The notes beneath the pieces were generated by a model. The model searched no databases, had not been told where the DNA came from, and worked only from the letters and a program-made list of their open reading frames with translations. A stretch of 64,000 nucleotides of DNA, from NCBI RefSeq assembly GCF_002157505.1, contig NZ_NFSC01000028.1, forward strand, positions 186,001-250,000. The letters run 5' to 3'. The DNA comes from Arthrobacter agilis (lineage in GTDB: Bacteria; Actinomycetota; Actinomycetes; Actinomycetales; Micrococcaceae). Shown piece after piece: positions 15,196 through 22,481 of the stretch (within the stretch, counting starts at the first letter, position 1; each line of letters begins with the position of its first letter). The position numbers were made by a program, and so were the translations under genes.

Positions 15196-15390
15196 ATGAG
15201 CCAGACGATGAAGCGCACTCTGTGGATTCTCCTCCTTGTAGCGATGTGCTTTTTCGCCTACCAAGTTTTCGGCTGGCTCGGCGTCCTCCTGCTCATTGGT
15301 GCGGGCATCCTAGGTGGAATTGCAGTGATACCTGTCAACCGAAAGGTACGGGAGGACGAGCGTAAGGCACGCCTCCGCCGCGAGAGCTAA
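15196..15390 (+). CDS. Hypothetical two-helix membrane protein
   Basis: The 64-aa product has two adjacent helices (about 8-23 and 26-45) and a strongly basic tail (NRKVREDERKARLRRES). The stop lies just before the palindrome at 15392. No family recognised. Confidence 0.55.
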   Translation: MSQTMKRTLWILLLVAMCFFAYQVFGWLGVLLLIGAGILGGIAVIPVNRKVREDERKARLRRES

Positions 15391-15391
15391 T

Positions 15392-15417
15392 TCCCACTGG
15401 GGGATCCCTCCTGTGCC
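15392..15417 (+). repeat. Array palindrome following a gene stop
   Basis: Halves are TCCCACTGGGGGA and TCCCTCCTGTGCC, with AT at 15404-15405. Confidence 0.55.
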
Positions 15418-15467
15418 CCAGCTGTTGCAGGGCGGCCGGTCCTAGACGCGAGGGCTTAAGGTCGAGA

Positions 15468-15905
15468 ATGACGTCAACTCAGGTAGAGGAAAAACATGCG
15501 CGCCGAGCACTGCTGCTGCTTCCAGTCGCGACCCTTGCTGGCGCTGTTCTCGGTCCCCTCCAATATCTGCTCTTCTACTCGGCGCCCGACTCACTCGAGG
15601 TCACCCGCGGCATTGCCGTGATGTCGCTGATCGGAGGTGCAGTGCTGGGAGTATTCATCGGAGGAGTAGCCGGAGTTGTTGGCTATCTACTCGCCGGAAG
15701 TCGTCATGGCGTCAGGGCTTCGGCTCTCGGGGTGACGCTGACCGTCGCCGTTGTTTGGGCCCTCATCCTCTACCCCGACACAAGTTCGACCATCACTGTC
15801 CGGATAAGTGACCTCGTGATACCGGTGTGCACCGCACTCGCTGCAGGACTATTCATCCTGACCTTTTTGCGGGCTCCCAACCACGCCGATGCCCGTGGCA
15901 GCTGA
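15468..15905 (+). CDS. Hypothetical four-helix membrane protein
   Basis: The 145-aa protein has four predicted transmembrane helices with a Gly-rich second pair (GGAVLGVFIGGVAGVVGYLLAG). No family recognised. It is followed by palindromes at 15919 and 15942. Confidence 0.55.
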   Translation: MTSTQVEEKHARRALLLLPVATLAGAVLGPLQYLLFYSAPDSLEVTRGIAVMSLIGGAVLGVFIGGVAGVVGYLLAGSRHGVRASALGVTLTVAVVWALILYPDTSSTITVRISDLVIPVCTALAAGLFILTFLRAPNHADARGS

Positions 15906-15918
15906 CATGCGCAGCAAC

Positions 15919-15944
15919 ATCCCATTAATGATCCCTCAGCAAGT
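15919..15944 (-). repeat. Array palindrome
   Basis: Minus-strand halves are ACTTGCTGAGGGA and TCATTAATGGGAT, with AT at 15931-15932. Its centre is 23 bp from that of the next copy. Confidence 0.5.
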
Positions 15945-15967
15945 CGGTGGAGGATCGGCTTGCGGGC
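15942..15967 (+). repeat. Array palindrome with GCGCTGCTCC flank
   Basis: Halves are AGTCGGTGGAGGA and TCGGCTTGCGGGC, with AT at 15954-15955. GCTGCTCC follows, as at several other copies. Confidence 0.6.
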
Positions 15968-16001
15968 GCTGCTCCTAACCTCGACTTCACGATGAGCGTC
16001 G

Positions 16002-16226
16002 TTAAGCGTCGAGCGGGTTGAAGGCTAGGTAGATACCGAAAGCAACGAAGAGGATGCTGCCACCGATAATGATCCTCCGCATCACGGGAAGAGCTGTTTC
16101 AGCATCGGCACGCACAATATGAGCTTGTCTCAGGGCCGCGTACTGCGTGAGTGCCAACGGCGCCCTGGCGATGATCATGCCTAGACCGGCTAGTACAACG
16201 AAGATGCCGGGAAGGTAAGACGGCAT
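16002..16226 (-). CDS. Hypothetical two-helix membrane protein
   Basis: The 74-aa protein has helices at about 4-24 and 52-69 and is related to the 11807-12022 product. It is 36 bases downstream of the 16263-16502 gene on the same strand, so the two are probably co-transcribed. The related pair at 11.5-12.0 kb is convergent instead. Confidence 0.6.
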   Translation of the reverse strand: MPSYLPGIFVVLAGLGMIIARAPLALTQYAALRQAHIVRADAETALPVMRRIIIGGSILFVAFGIYLAFNPLDA

Positions 16227-16262
16227 GTGCTCTCTTTCCGTACGTAGGTCGCCGAGAGACTG

Positions 16263-16502
16263 TCAGCGGATCAAGTTGACGATGCCGATGATGGTGCACA
16301 CCGTTCCCACAACGAGGCAAAACGCTATGTAGAGAGTTCGGCTCACCTTCCCGTACATGATTACGCAAGGGTGTCCATTATTCGGCGAAATCTCGTTCAT
16401 CAGTTGCGTTCGCCGGCGGTCAGCTCTGCGCGTCAAGAGTGCGCTGGAGATACCCATGGTTAGAAATAAGAGGCCGAACAACACCAGCGCCCCCACGTGC
16501 AT
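16263..16502 (-). CDS. Hypothetical two-helix membrane protein
   Basis: The 79-aa product has helices at about 4-22 and 54-77 with a basic loop (LLTRRADRRRTQLMNEISPN). Same size and layout as the 11506-11745 product. First gene of a probable two-gene operon with 16002-16226. Confidence 0.6.
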   Translation of the reverse strand: MHVGALVLFGLLFLTMGISSALLTRRADRRRTQLMNEISPNNGHPCVIMYGKVSRTLYIAFCLVVGTVCTIIGIVNLIR

Positions 16503-16588
16503 CCTCTCCGCATGTAAATGGGCCCCAAAGGCCCGTTCACGATGATCCTAGTCATAATGCCGGACTTGAGACGATGAGCTTCGTTCCC

Positions 16589-16614
16589 AGCAAGCAAGGG
16601 ATGGCCTAGGGGCC
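16589..16614 (+). repeat. Array palindrome, start of 54-bp unit copy 2
   Basis: Halves are AGCAAGCAAGGGA and TGGCCTAGGGGCC, with AT at 16601-16602. Confidence 0.45.
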
Positions 16615-16655
16615 GTGGCGAAAGCTCCAGCACCGAAGGCTTGCACCAGGGAGGA
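16602..16655 (+). repeat. 54-bp mini-unit, copy 2
   Basis: Second copy of the unit at 10128-10181, differing at 7 of 54 bases. Flanking sequences are unrelated on both sides. Confidence 0.75.
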
Positions 16656-16668
16656 TCCGTCTCCGCGC
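16643..16668 (+). repeat. Array palindrome, end of 54-bp unit copy 2
   Basis: Halves are GCACCAGGGAGGA and TCCGTCTCCGCGC, with AT at 16655-16656. Confidence 0.45.
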
Positions 16669-16712
16669 GCTTCATTGAGCGGTTCGGTGCTGCGGGTGTG
16701 GGACTGTATCCC

Positions 16713-17159
16713 ATGTCCACCTTCCTTCGCGTGCTTCCCGGTTTGGCAGCACTGACGCTGTCCTTTCTGTCGGGATATGCCTGGGTGTTTGCGGGGCCAT
16801 ACAGTTCTTCACTGTTCACCATCGCTCACTCCGGCTCCGCCGTCCTCTGTGCCGCTGCTCCATACGCCTTCGTCCTGATCGGCCGAGCGACGAGATGCAG
16901 ACCAGACCTCCTGAAACTCGGGGCCATACTCCTGGCACTCGCGTCCATCCCGATGCTGGTAGCCAACGGGATCTACCTGTTCTCGTTCAAGTCAGTGGAA
17001 GGGTCCTACGGAGATATTGGCGGCGCCGGCTTGATGTTTGTGGGCTTGGCAGCCCTCTTGGTCACCTCGCTGGCTTGCGCCGCCGGACTACCCCTCACGG
17101 GACCGAGAGCAAGCACAGACCGGCTCGAACCTGGTCCGCAGGATCGAACTGCCCAGTAA
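16713..17159 (+). CDS. Hypothetical four-helix membrane protein
   Basis: The 148-aa protein (MSTFLRVLPGLAALTL...) has four predicted transmembrane helices and a soluble tail. The start at 16713 avoids a frame extension that reads through a palindrome. Its TAA at 17157-17159 lies inside the next palindrome, a recurring feature of the array. No family recognised. Confidence 0.55.
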   Translation: MSTFLRVLPGLAALTLSFLSGYAWVFAGPYSSSLFTIAHSGSAVLCAAAPYAFVLIGRATRCRPDLLKLGAILLALASIPMLVANGIYLFSFKSVEGSYGDIGGAGLMFVGLAALLVTSLACAAGLPLTGPRASTDRLEPGPQDRTAQ

Positions 17160-17176
17160 TGGATCCTTTACCGAAT
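17151..17176 (+). repeat. Array palindrome containing a stop codon
   Basis: Halves are GCCCAGTAATGGA and TCCTTTACCGAAT, with AT at 17163-17164. A wider GCCCA/TGGGC inversion is offset slightly. Confidence 0.55.
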
Positions 17177-17310
17177 GGGCGCCGCACATATACTCACCCT
17201 GTCAGAGAAGAGTGTTGGACACTGCACGGCTTGGGGATGATCAGTTGTTCGAAAATGGCATAACCGAGAACGGTGATAAACGTATATTCGAATCTGAGTC
17301 AGGCATTTCC

Positions 17311-17685
17311 ATGGTGTCAACGGGCACGTCCAACCGATTCACTATCTTCAACTTCTTGATCTCACAGGGGAATCTTCGTATCCCTTTTGAAGCACGCCGA
17401 AAATTTGCTACAGACTCAGTGACGGGTGAGGGATACCACTATTACTCCTTTCTAACCTTCGGTCGACTAGGATCGGACCCGCCCGGACCTAACCCTATAG
17501 AACCGGAATTAGAGGATTTTTGGAAGCAGAAGGCGGCTGCTGCCTTGGTTGTTTATGGGTATCACTATGAAGGACTAGAAAAGCCCCCGTGGCGTTACCG
17601 CGTCTTACTAGGTGGAAAGCTTTATACGCGCCTAGATTTTGGTTTTAAATACCAGTTGTTTGCGGAACCCTGGCTCGGCGAATGA
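17311..17685 (+). CDS. Hypothetical soluble protein
   Basis: The 124-aa, aromatic-rich soluble protein (MVSTGTSNRFTIFNFLIS...) has AT-rich codon use unlike its neighbours. I recognise no domain. The frame is open further upstream, with a possible GTG start at 17212. Its TGA (17683-17685) lies inside the palindrome at 17679. Confidence 0.5.
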   Translation: MVSTGTSNRFTIFNFLISQGNLRIPFEARRKFATDSVTGEGYHYYSFLTFGRLGSDPPGPNPIEPELEDFWKQKAAAALVVYGYHYEGLEKPPWRYRVLLGGKLYTRLDFGFKYQLFAEPWLGE

Positions 17686-17704
17686 GAAGGATCGGGTCAA
17701 GATG
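17679..17704 (+). repeat. Array palindrome containing a stop codon
   Basis: Halves are CGAATGAGAAGGA and TCGGGTCAAGATG, with AT at 17691-17692. Moderate match. Confidence 0.45.
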
Positions 17705-17774
17705 CCCCCTGGCCCCGTGTCGCCGTGAGGCAATCGCTTGGTGGAAAGCCTGAATCGTTAGCGCGGCAAAGGCA

Positions 17775-17800
17775 TTCCGCTGAAGAATCCTCGTGCGCCC
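17775..17800 (+). repeat. Array palindrome
   Basis: Halves are TTCCGCTGAAGAA and TCCTCGTGCGCCC, with AT at 17787-17788. The left half is near-consensus. The 96 bp back to the previous centre hold no gene. Confidence 0.55.
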
Positions 17801-17850
17801 ACGCTGCCGACGCATTCGAGGTGTTGCGGGCGGACCGTGAGATTCCTTGC

Positions 17851-18351
17851 CTAATCTCCGGTAAATCCGTCCAGCAGCTCGCGCAGAATGTCCAGATGGC
17901 CGCAGTGCCTGCCCGTTTCCTCAATCATGTGCACGAGAACCCACCGCACGCTCTGTCCACCGTCGCCGCCACGGCAGCGATCCTCTATCCCATGCCGCTG
18001 CAGCACTTCGCGGGACTGGCGGCAGGCGGCCTCGTAGTCCTCGATGATGTTCACCAGGCTGTCCTCTTCGCTCACCCGGAATTCGCCGTCGGGATCCTCA
18101 GCAGACCATCGGGTGGGTACGTCCTTCTGCCCGTCGATGCGGTCCTGGAACCAGAACTGCTCAACGTCAGTCAGGTGTTGCACCAAGCCTGACACCGTCG
18201 TCAGCGAGGGCACGAGCCGCCTGGCTCCGTCGGCATCGCTGAGGCCACTGGCCTTCATCACCACCGTCGCCCGGAAGTAATCCAGGAAGCCGGTGAGCGT
18301 CTCCCGTTCTCCGGCTGCGGTAAGCGGGTCAGTCCGAATGTCGTTGTCCAC
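17851..18351 (-). CDS. DinB/DUF664 family protein
   Basis: The 166-aa protein has the DinB-like four-helix pattern of the DUF664 group: LTGFLDYFRATVVMKASGLSDADGARRLVPSLTTVSGLVQHLTDVEQFWF, then VRWVLVHMIEETGRHCGHLDILRELLDG, which supplies the usual metal-ligand histidines. Related proteins include mycothiol- or bacillithiol-dependent transferases. GTG start. A second family member lies at 20943-21458 in another unit. Confidence 0.85.
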   Translation of the reverse strand: MDNDIRTDPLTAAGERETLTGFLDYFRATVVMKASGLSDADGARRLVPSLTTVSGLVQHLTDVEQFWFQDRIDGQKDVPTRWSAEDPDGEFRVSEEDSLVNIIEDYEAACRQSREVLQRHGIEDRCRGGDGGQSVRWVLVHMIEETGRHCGHLDILRELLDGFTGD

Positions 18352-18436
18352 CTGCCCAACCTAGTCAGGGGGATCGAGCCGCGGCATAGGCGCGCCCAAC
18401 CCCACCAACCAAGAGCTGCGGAACGCCTGAACAAGA

Positions 18437-18462
18437 GCCCACATACCGATGCCTCACTGCGC
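18437..18462 (-). repeat. Array palindrome between DinB and GNAT genes
   Basis: Minus-strand halves are GCGCAGTGAGGCA and TCGGTATGTGGGC, with AT at 18449-18450. GCATC replaces GGATC. Confidence 0.5.
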
Positions 18463-18511
18463 GTCGCTGCTGATCATTTCTTGCGCTTGAACGCCGAGCG
18501 CTATCCCGGAG

Positions 18512-19072
18512 TCAGTCACGCACGGTGGAGTACAACAGCATGTCGCGGCGTTGGCCGGAAATCTCTTGGTGCGACCGGAGCAGCCCCTCGCGGAGATACT
18601 CGGCGCGTTCCGCTGTCCTAATGGACGCTGTGTTCCACGGCTCGATGTAGAGCTCGGTGCGATGCAGCTCGGGCAGCGTCCATGCGAAAGACGTGACAGC
18701 ACACAGTGCATCAGACGCAAGACCGCGGCCCCTGAAGGATGGGGCGATTCCGTAACCGATTTGAGCGCGGCCGGCGGGCAGCTCGCGCACCCAGAGGCCG
18801 GTGAATCCTGCGCAGTGTCCTTCGGTGTTGTCGACGACGGCAAACGAGAAGCCGGTGCCCTCTGTATGACGGGTCTGCTGTCGCCGTATCCACTCCTGTG
18901 CCTGGTCAGCTGTCGCATTGAAGGGCAGGGTCCCCGTCGCGGAAACGTACGGATCGCGGGACAGATTGACCGCCATACCGGCGTCCTCCGGGCGGAAGGC
19001 CCGCAGCGTCACGTTCCCGAAGGCTGGGTCGACAGCAGGCCACCGGTCAGCGATCTTGGGGAGGTCCATCAC
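18512..19072 (-). CDS. GNAT-family N-acetyltransferase (RimJ/RimL type)
   Basis: The 186-aa protein shows the GNAT layout: VTLRAFRPEDAGMAVNLSRD, then AGFTGLWVRELPAGRAQIGYGIAPSFRGRGLASDAL with the acetyl-CoA pyrophosphate loop FRGRGLA, then ELHRTELYIEPWNTASIRTAERAEYLREGLLR. The acceptor substrate is unknown. The start may be the GTG at 19070-19072 or the following ATG. Bounded by palindromes at 18437 and 19103. Confidence 0.85.
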   Translation of the reverse strand: MMDLPKIADRWPAVDPAFGNVTLRAFRPEDAGMAVNLSRDPYVSATGTLPFNATADQAQEWIRRQQTRHTEGTGFSFAVVDNTEGHCAGFTGLWVRELPAGRAQIGYGIAPSFRGRGLASDALCAVTSFAWTLPELHRTELYIEPWNTASIRTAERAEYLREGLLRSHQEISGQRRDMLLYSTVRD

Positions 19073-19102
19073 CTGAGTCTGTCAGATTGGGGTGACCGGA
19101 AC

Positions 19103-19128
19103 TTACGGGAAGCGATCCTCTAGTAGAA
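19103..19128 (-). repeat. Array palindrome
   Basis: Minus-strand halves are TTCTACTAGAGGA and TCGCTTCCCGTAA, with AT at 19115-19116. Confidence 0.5.
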
Positions 19129-19213
19129 CGGTGCAGCACCCTGTGACCCGGCCACTCTCGCGGAAAGTCATAGGTGAGTGGCCGGTCGAAACCCACGGAC
19201 GAGGCCGGAGTGC

Positions 19214-19567
19214 TCAGAGGCGGTTGGGAATGATGACCGCCGTCACGGCGAAGGCTGATCCGACGACCACCGCCATGATGCCAAAGAGTCGCGCATAAAG
19301 GGGCGTCGAGAGGAAGGACCGCGAGTAGTCGGCGCCCATGGGCCGGTACTCCTTGATAGCGGATGCCATCCCGTCGGCGGTGCCGTTGATGTTCAGACTC
19401 GCGCACAGACCCAACAGGAAGAACAGGGCGCCCACTCCCACGAAAGCGAATCTCCGTGCTTCCGCGAGATCCATGACGAAGGTGACGAACAGCACCACGA
19501 AGGCGAAGAAGATCAGGACGTACAGCGTCTTCGCGGGCTGCGGGAGCCTGCCGATGAACGAGAACAT
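19214..19567 (-). CDS. Hypothetical three-helix membrane protein
   Basis: The 117-aa product has three predicted transmembrane helices (about 13-33, 39-58 and 90-112) and a polar loop (NINGTADGMASAIKEYRPMGADYSR). No family recognised. Confidence 0.6.
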   Translation of the reverse strand: MFSFIGRLPQPAKTLYVLIFFAFVVLFVTFVMDLAEARRFAFVGVGALFFLLGLCASLNINGTADGMASAIKEYRPMGADYSRSFLSTPLYARLFGIMAVVVGSAFAVTAVIIPNRL

Positions 19568-19861
19568 GCGGCCAGCCTACGGCCGGGTGAGAGGTGATAG
19601 TTCGGGTGCAGGCTGGGCCGGGGGTGGGGACAAGACAAGCGGCCCGCGCTAGGCATCGTGCCGCAGGAGGCTGGGCCTAGTTGTCTTGCCCAGTGCGGAT
19701 GACGATGGACGAGCGGGCGGCGTGTCCCGTTCAAACGCCAGAATCCGGTTCTTCCATGTGGTGCATTATGAGCTTTTGGAAGTCGCGATCGAACCCATGC
19801 TGATCGCGATCTGTGTGCAGCGGCAGCGCGGTCCCGGCGGTCACGAGCCGCGATGTCATAT
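19568..19861. other. Region without a convincing gene
   Basis: G+C-rich spacer. A minus-strand frame of 42 codons (19731-19859) has no ribosome-binding site and is not called. No clear palindrome copy was found. Confidence 0.3.
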
Positions 19862-20034
19862 TCAGCCGACGACGTCGATCAGCGCGAAGCGCTTGGACGC
19901 CTCCATGTCCTCCCCCGTCCCTTGTCCGGGTACGACGAGAGTGACAACCCCGTAGGTGTTCGGCGCGATGTCCGGCGTGACGTTGACGGTGTAGCTGACG
20001 CTCCCCGAGCCATCTGCGACAGCCTCGGAATCTA
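19862..20034 (-). pseudogene. 3' end of a surface or secreted protein gene, truncated
   Basis: The minus-strand frame encodes a beta-rich end (LGLDSEAVADGSGSVSYTVNVTPDIAPNTY...FALIDVVG), like an Ig-like or other repeat domain of a secreted protein. Beyond about 20034 the frame continues only as the antisense of a transposase remnant, so the 5' part of the gene is gone. Confidence 0.45.
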
Positions 20035-20035
20035 A

Positions 20036-20263
20036 GCCAAGAAAACCAGGCCCTACCGGCCCCAGACCAACGGGAAGATCGAACGCTGCCACCGCACCCT
20101 CGCCGACGGGTGGGCCTTCAGCCGCCACTACCCCAGCGAATCAACCCGCCGGGCAGCTCTTCCAGGATGGCTCCACGAGTACAATCACCACAGGCCCCAC
20201 ACAGCCATCGGAGGCAAAGCACCCAGCACCCGGCTAACCAACCTCCCTGGGCAGCACACCTAG
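20036..20263 (+). mobile_element. IS481-family transposase, C-terminal remnant
   Basis: 75 codons and a TAG encode the typical IS481 tail: KKTRPYRPQTNGKIERCHRTLADGW (DDE glutamate in GKIERC), then LPGWLHEYNHHRPHTAIGG and STRLTNLPGQHT. A TAA lies immediately upstream, and no N-terminal HTH or first catalytic aspartates are present. It abuts the truncated surface-protein end, suggesting insertion followed by deletion. Confidence 0.85.
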
Positions 20264-20302
20264 TGGGCGTCGACGGGCGCTGCTTCTAATTAGACTCGCG
20301 GA

Positions 20303-20866
20303 ATGTCATCGAATCTGGATCCCCGCCTAGTGGTGTTGAACGGTGGCTCAAGTTCCGGGAAATCGTCCATCGCACGAGCTCTTCAGGAATTAGTTTCAGG
20401 GATCTGGCTGACCTTCGGCGTGGACACGTTCATCGACGCACTCCCTGGCCATGGCAACAGCGCACGAGCGGGAATCACCTACGAGCCCGACGGCACAATT
20501 ACCTTCAGCTCAGATCACCGGGCACTGGAACGCACCTGGTATACCGGGTTGGCCAGTATGGTCGGATCCGGAGCCCACATCATTCTCGACGAGATCCTTC
20601 TCTCCGGCGGTATCAGACAGGAGCATCTCAACTCCGTGTTCCGCGACGCGGCTGTCGTGTGGGTGGGGGTTCGCTGTGACCCTGATGTCGCCGCAGCGCG
20701 CGAAGCACGGCGCACTGATCGGGTGCAAGGAATGGCACGACAGCAAGCACTGAGCGCTCACAGCGGCATGACGTACGACTTCGAGGTCGACACTACGCAT
20801 CGTGCCGCCACCGACTGCGCCCATGACATCGCGCGATGGCTTTCAGCCAAAGGAACCGCCCGCTGA
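20303..20866 (+). CDS. Chloramphenicol phosphotransferase-like protein
   Basis: The 187-aa P-loop kinase has VVLNGGSSSGKSSIARALQ (Walker A), GVDTFIDALPG and IILDEILLSG, as in chloramphenicol 3-O-phosphotransferase from Streptomyces venezuelae. It may phosphorylate chloramphenicol or another small hydroxylated compound; resistance is not shown. The TGA at 20864-20866 lies inside the palindrome at 20858. Confidence 0.82.
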   Translation: MSSNLDPRLVVLNGGSSSGKSSIARALQELVSGIWLTFGVDTFIDALPGHGNSARAGITYEPDGTITFSSDHRALERTWYTGLASMVGSGAHIILDEILLSGGIRQEHLNSVFRDAAVVWVGVRCDPDVAAAREARRTDRVQGMARQQALSAHSGMTYDFEVDTTHRAATDCAHDIARWLSAKGTAR

Positions 20867-20883
20867 AGGAACCGTCACCCGAC
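20858..20883 (+). repeat. Array palindrome with AA centre
   Basis: Halves are GCCCGCTGAAGGA and ACCGTCACCCGAC. The centre is AA (20870-20871) instead of AT. GCTGCTCC follows, as at other copies. Confidence 0.55.
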
Positions 20884-20942
20884 GCTGCTCCAGCTCATTG
20901 CGGCGCTCGGGTCGGAGCATGCTAGCGGATACGGAAGGACGG

Positions 20943-21458
20943 TCACTCGCCGACGGTTCCATCAATTGCTTCGCGGAGGAGATCAGCATGACCGTTGTGC
21001 CGGGCAGTTTCTTCCAGGAGGTGCGTCAAAACCCATCGCAGGTTCCACTGGTTTCCGGCCCGATCGGTACCCAAGGACAGATCGTCGAGGGAACAGTCGG
21101 TTACTGCGGTGCGACTGCGCGCGCAAGCATCCCTGTAGAGGTTCCGTAACTCCTGGGGATCATCGTCAGCGGCACTATGAAACTCCCAGTCCGGGTCTTC
21201 GCCCCACGGTGCACTGCCCCAAGGCTCTAGATCCTTCTCGTCCTTACCCAGAAACTTCACTTGGATCCAGTCGTCTTCGACGAGAGCCAGGTGCTTCAAC
21301 AAACCACCCAACGTCAACGTCGACGTCGGCAGTTGGCGGTTCAGATCCCCTTGTCCCAAGCCCTGGGTTTTGAGGAGCAGCGTCCCTCGCTGGAAGTTCA
21401 GAAACTGTTGAAGGTTCGATTTTTCATCTTGCCGCGGTTGTGGATCGACTCTTTGCAT
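20943..21458 (-). CDS. DinB/DUF664 family protein
   Basis: The 171-aa second DinB/DUF664 protein of the array (LQQFLNFQRGTLLLKTQGLGQGDLNRQL...LGGLLKHLALVEDDWIQ, ending NLRWVLTHLLEETARHNGHADLLREAIDG) has the three expected histidines. The ATG at 21456-21458 (MQRVDPQPRQDEK) is chosen because the frame upstream reads through the palindrome at 21491. Confidence 0.85.
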   Translation of the reverse strand: MQRVDPQPRQDEKSNLQQFLNFQRGTLLLKTQGLGQGDLNRQLPTSTLTLGGLLKHLALVEDDWIQVKFLGKDEKDLEPWGSAPWGEDPDWEFHSAADDDPQELRNLYRDACARSRTAVTDCSLDDLSLGTDRAGNQWNLRWVLTHLLEETARHNGHADLLREAIDGTVGE

Positions 21459-21490
21459 GGCTGGAGTCTTACAGATGAACCGGCGATACG

Positions 21491-21516
21491 TCCCGTACGC
21501 CAATCCTTCACTGATC
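21491..21516 (-). repeat. Array palindrome, strong copy
   Basis: Minus-strand halves are GATCAGTGAAGGA and TTGGCGTACGGGA, with AT at 21503-21504. The second half is near-identical to that at 6946. Confidence 0.65.
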
Positions 21517-21615
21517 CAACCCAACTCGCAGCGATGATCACGAGGCCCATCTTGCGGGGCGGGCCACTCGAGCGAAGGTCATTGCTTGCCTAAGCCCTGC
21601 GGGTGGGCCGCCTCA

Positions 21616-21641
21616 GGAGTCGTGTGGATCCTTGTTAGCGA
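21616..21641 (+). repeat. Possible array palindrome
   Basis: Halves are GGAGTCGTGTGGA and TCCTTGTTAGCGA, with AT at 21628-21629. Core only; outer arms poor. Confidence 0.3.
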
Positions 21642-21655
21642 TCTTCTCTGCCCGG

Positions 21656-22099
21656 TCAGTGCCAATCAGAGATCTTGAGGTCGTACGGCTCAGGTGCGCC
21701 GGCGCCCGTCTCGAGAAGTTGCTTCAGGCTCACCAGGAACGTCGCCCACTTTGTGCTGCAGTGGTACATGAACTCGACGGGTTCCCTCCAGCCCCTGTGG
21801 GCGAACAGGACGATCGCGTAGTCGCCTTCCTGTTTGAGGTCCCAAGCCACCGTCGTGCCGATCCATTCGGCGGGGCCGTCAGTGACTTCCCAGAGCACGC
21901 TCCGGGAAGGGGTCGCCTCGAGGACCTTCATGTCGAAGCCGCCGGGCTCGAACCGGAACTCCAGTGTCTCTCCAACCTCGGCCCGGCCCTTTGTGTCGGT
22001 CGCCCACCAGCCCGACAAGCCTTCGAGCGTGGTTAGGGCCGCGTACACGTCGTCCACTGACGCGGACCTCATCCCGACTCTATGGAGTATGTCCACCAT
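21656..22099 (-). CDS. SRPBCC/AHSA1-domain protein
   Basis: The 147-aa START-like protein has the Aha1 pattern (VYAALTTLEGLSGWWATDTKGRAEVGETLEFRF, VTDGPAEWIGTTVAWDL, STKWATFLVSLKQLLETG). It probably binds a hydrophobic ligand. It is the last gene of a three-gene operon with ArsR and another SRPBCC gene, 25 bases after the regulator. Confidence 0.82.
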   Translation of the reverse strand: MVDILHRVGMRSASVDDVYAALTTLEGLSGWWATDTKGRAEVGETLEFRFEPGGFDMKVLEATPSRSVLWEVTDGPAEWIGTTVAWDLKQEGDYAIVLFAHRGWREPVEFMYHCSTKWATFLVSLKQLLETGAGAPEPYDLKISDWH

Positions 22100-22124
22100 T
22101 ACGATTCCTCGTCTCGTATCGTGC

Positions 22125-22481
22125 TTAGTTCTTTGGAATGGTTTCCTTTTCCTGGCCGCGCTGAATCGCTTCAGCGATCCGCTTGATGCGCTGCAGGCGG
22201 GCGTCCCAGGTCGACCCGACGTCCGCTAGTTGGGCGACCGCGCGGGCGAGCTGCGCCTCGTCTACCTGATAGCGCTTCTCGCGCCCGGAAGGCGTGACAT
22301 GAATCAGGCCGACGCGGTTCAGGACCACCAGGTGCTTCGAGACGGCCTGACGCGTCACCGGCAATCGCCGGCTAAGAGTCGTGGCCGTGCCGGCGCCATC
22401 GGCGAGCAATAGATCGACCATCCTGCGTCGGATGGGGTCCCCGATCGCTGACCAAAGGTCGTCGTCAACCGTCACGCTCAT
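22125..22481 (-). CDS. ArsR-family transcriptional regulator
   Basis: The 118-aa winged-helix regulator (LWSAIGDPIRRRMVDLLLADGAGTATTLSRRLPVTRQAVSKHLVVLNRVGLIHVTPSGREKRYQV) lacks the ELCVCDL metal motif. It fits the non-metal ArsR group usually paired with SRPBCC genes. Its ATG overlaps the stop of the upstream SRPBCC gene (ATGA). Confidence 0.88.
   Translation of the reverse strand: MSVTVDDDLWSAIGDPIRRRMVDLLLADGAGTATTLSRRLPVTRQAVSKHLVVLNRVGLIHVTPSGREKRYQVDEAQLARAVAQLADVGSTWDARLQRIKRIAEAIQRGQEKETIPKN

Noticed and set aside
18361-18386. Site-like GGATC at 18371-18375
   Set aside because: Arms do not match; the copy at 18437-18462 fits both neighbouring genes better.
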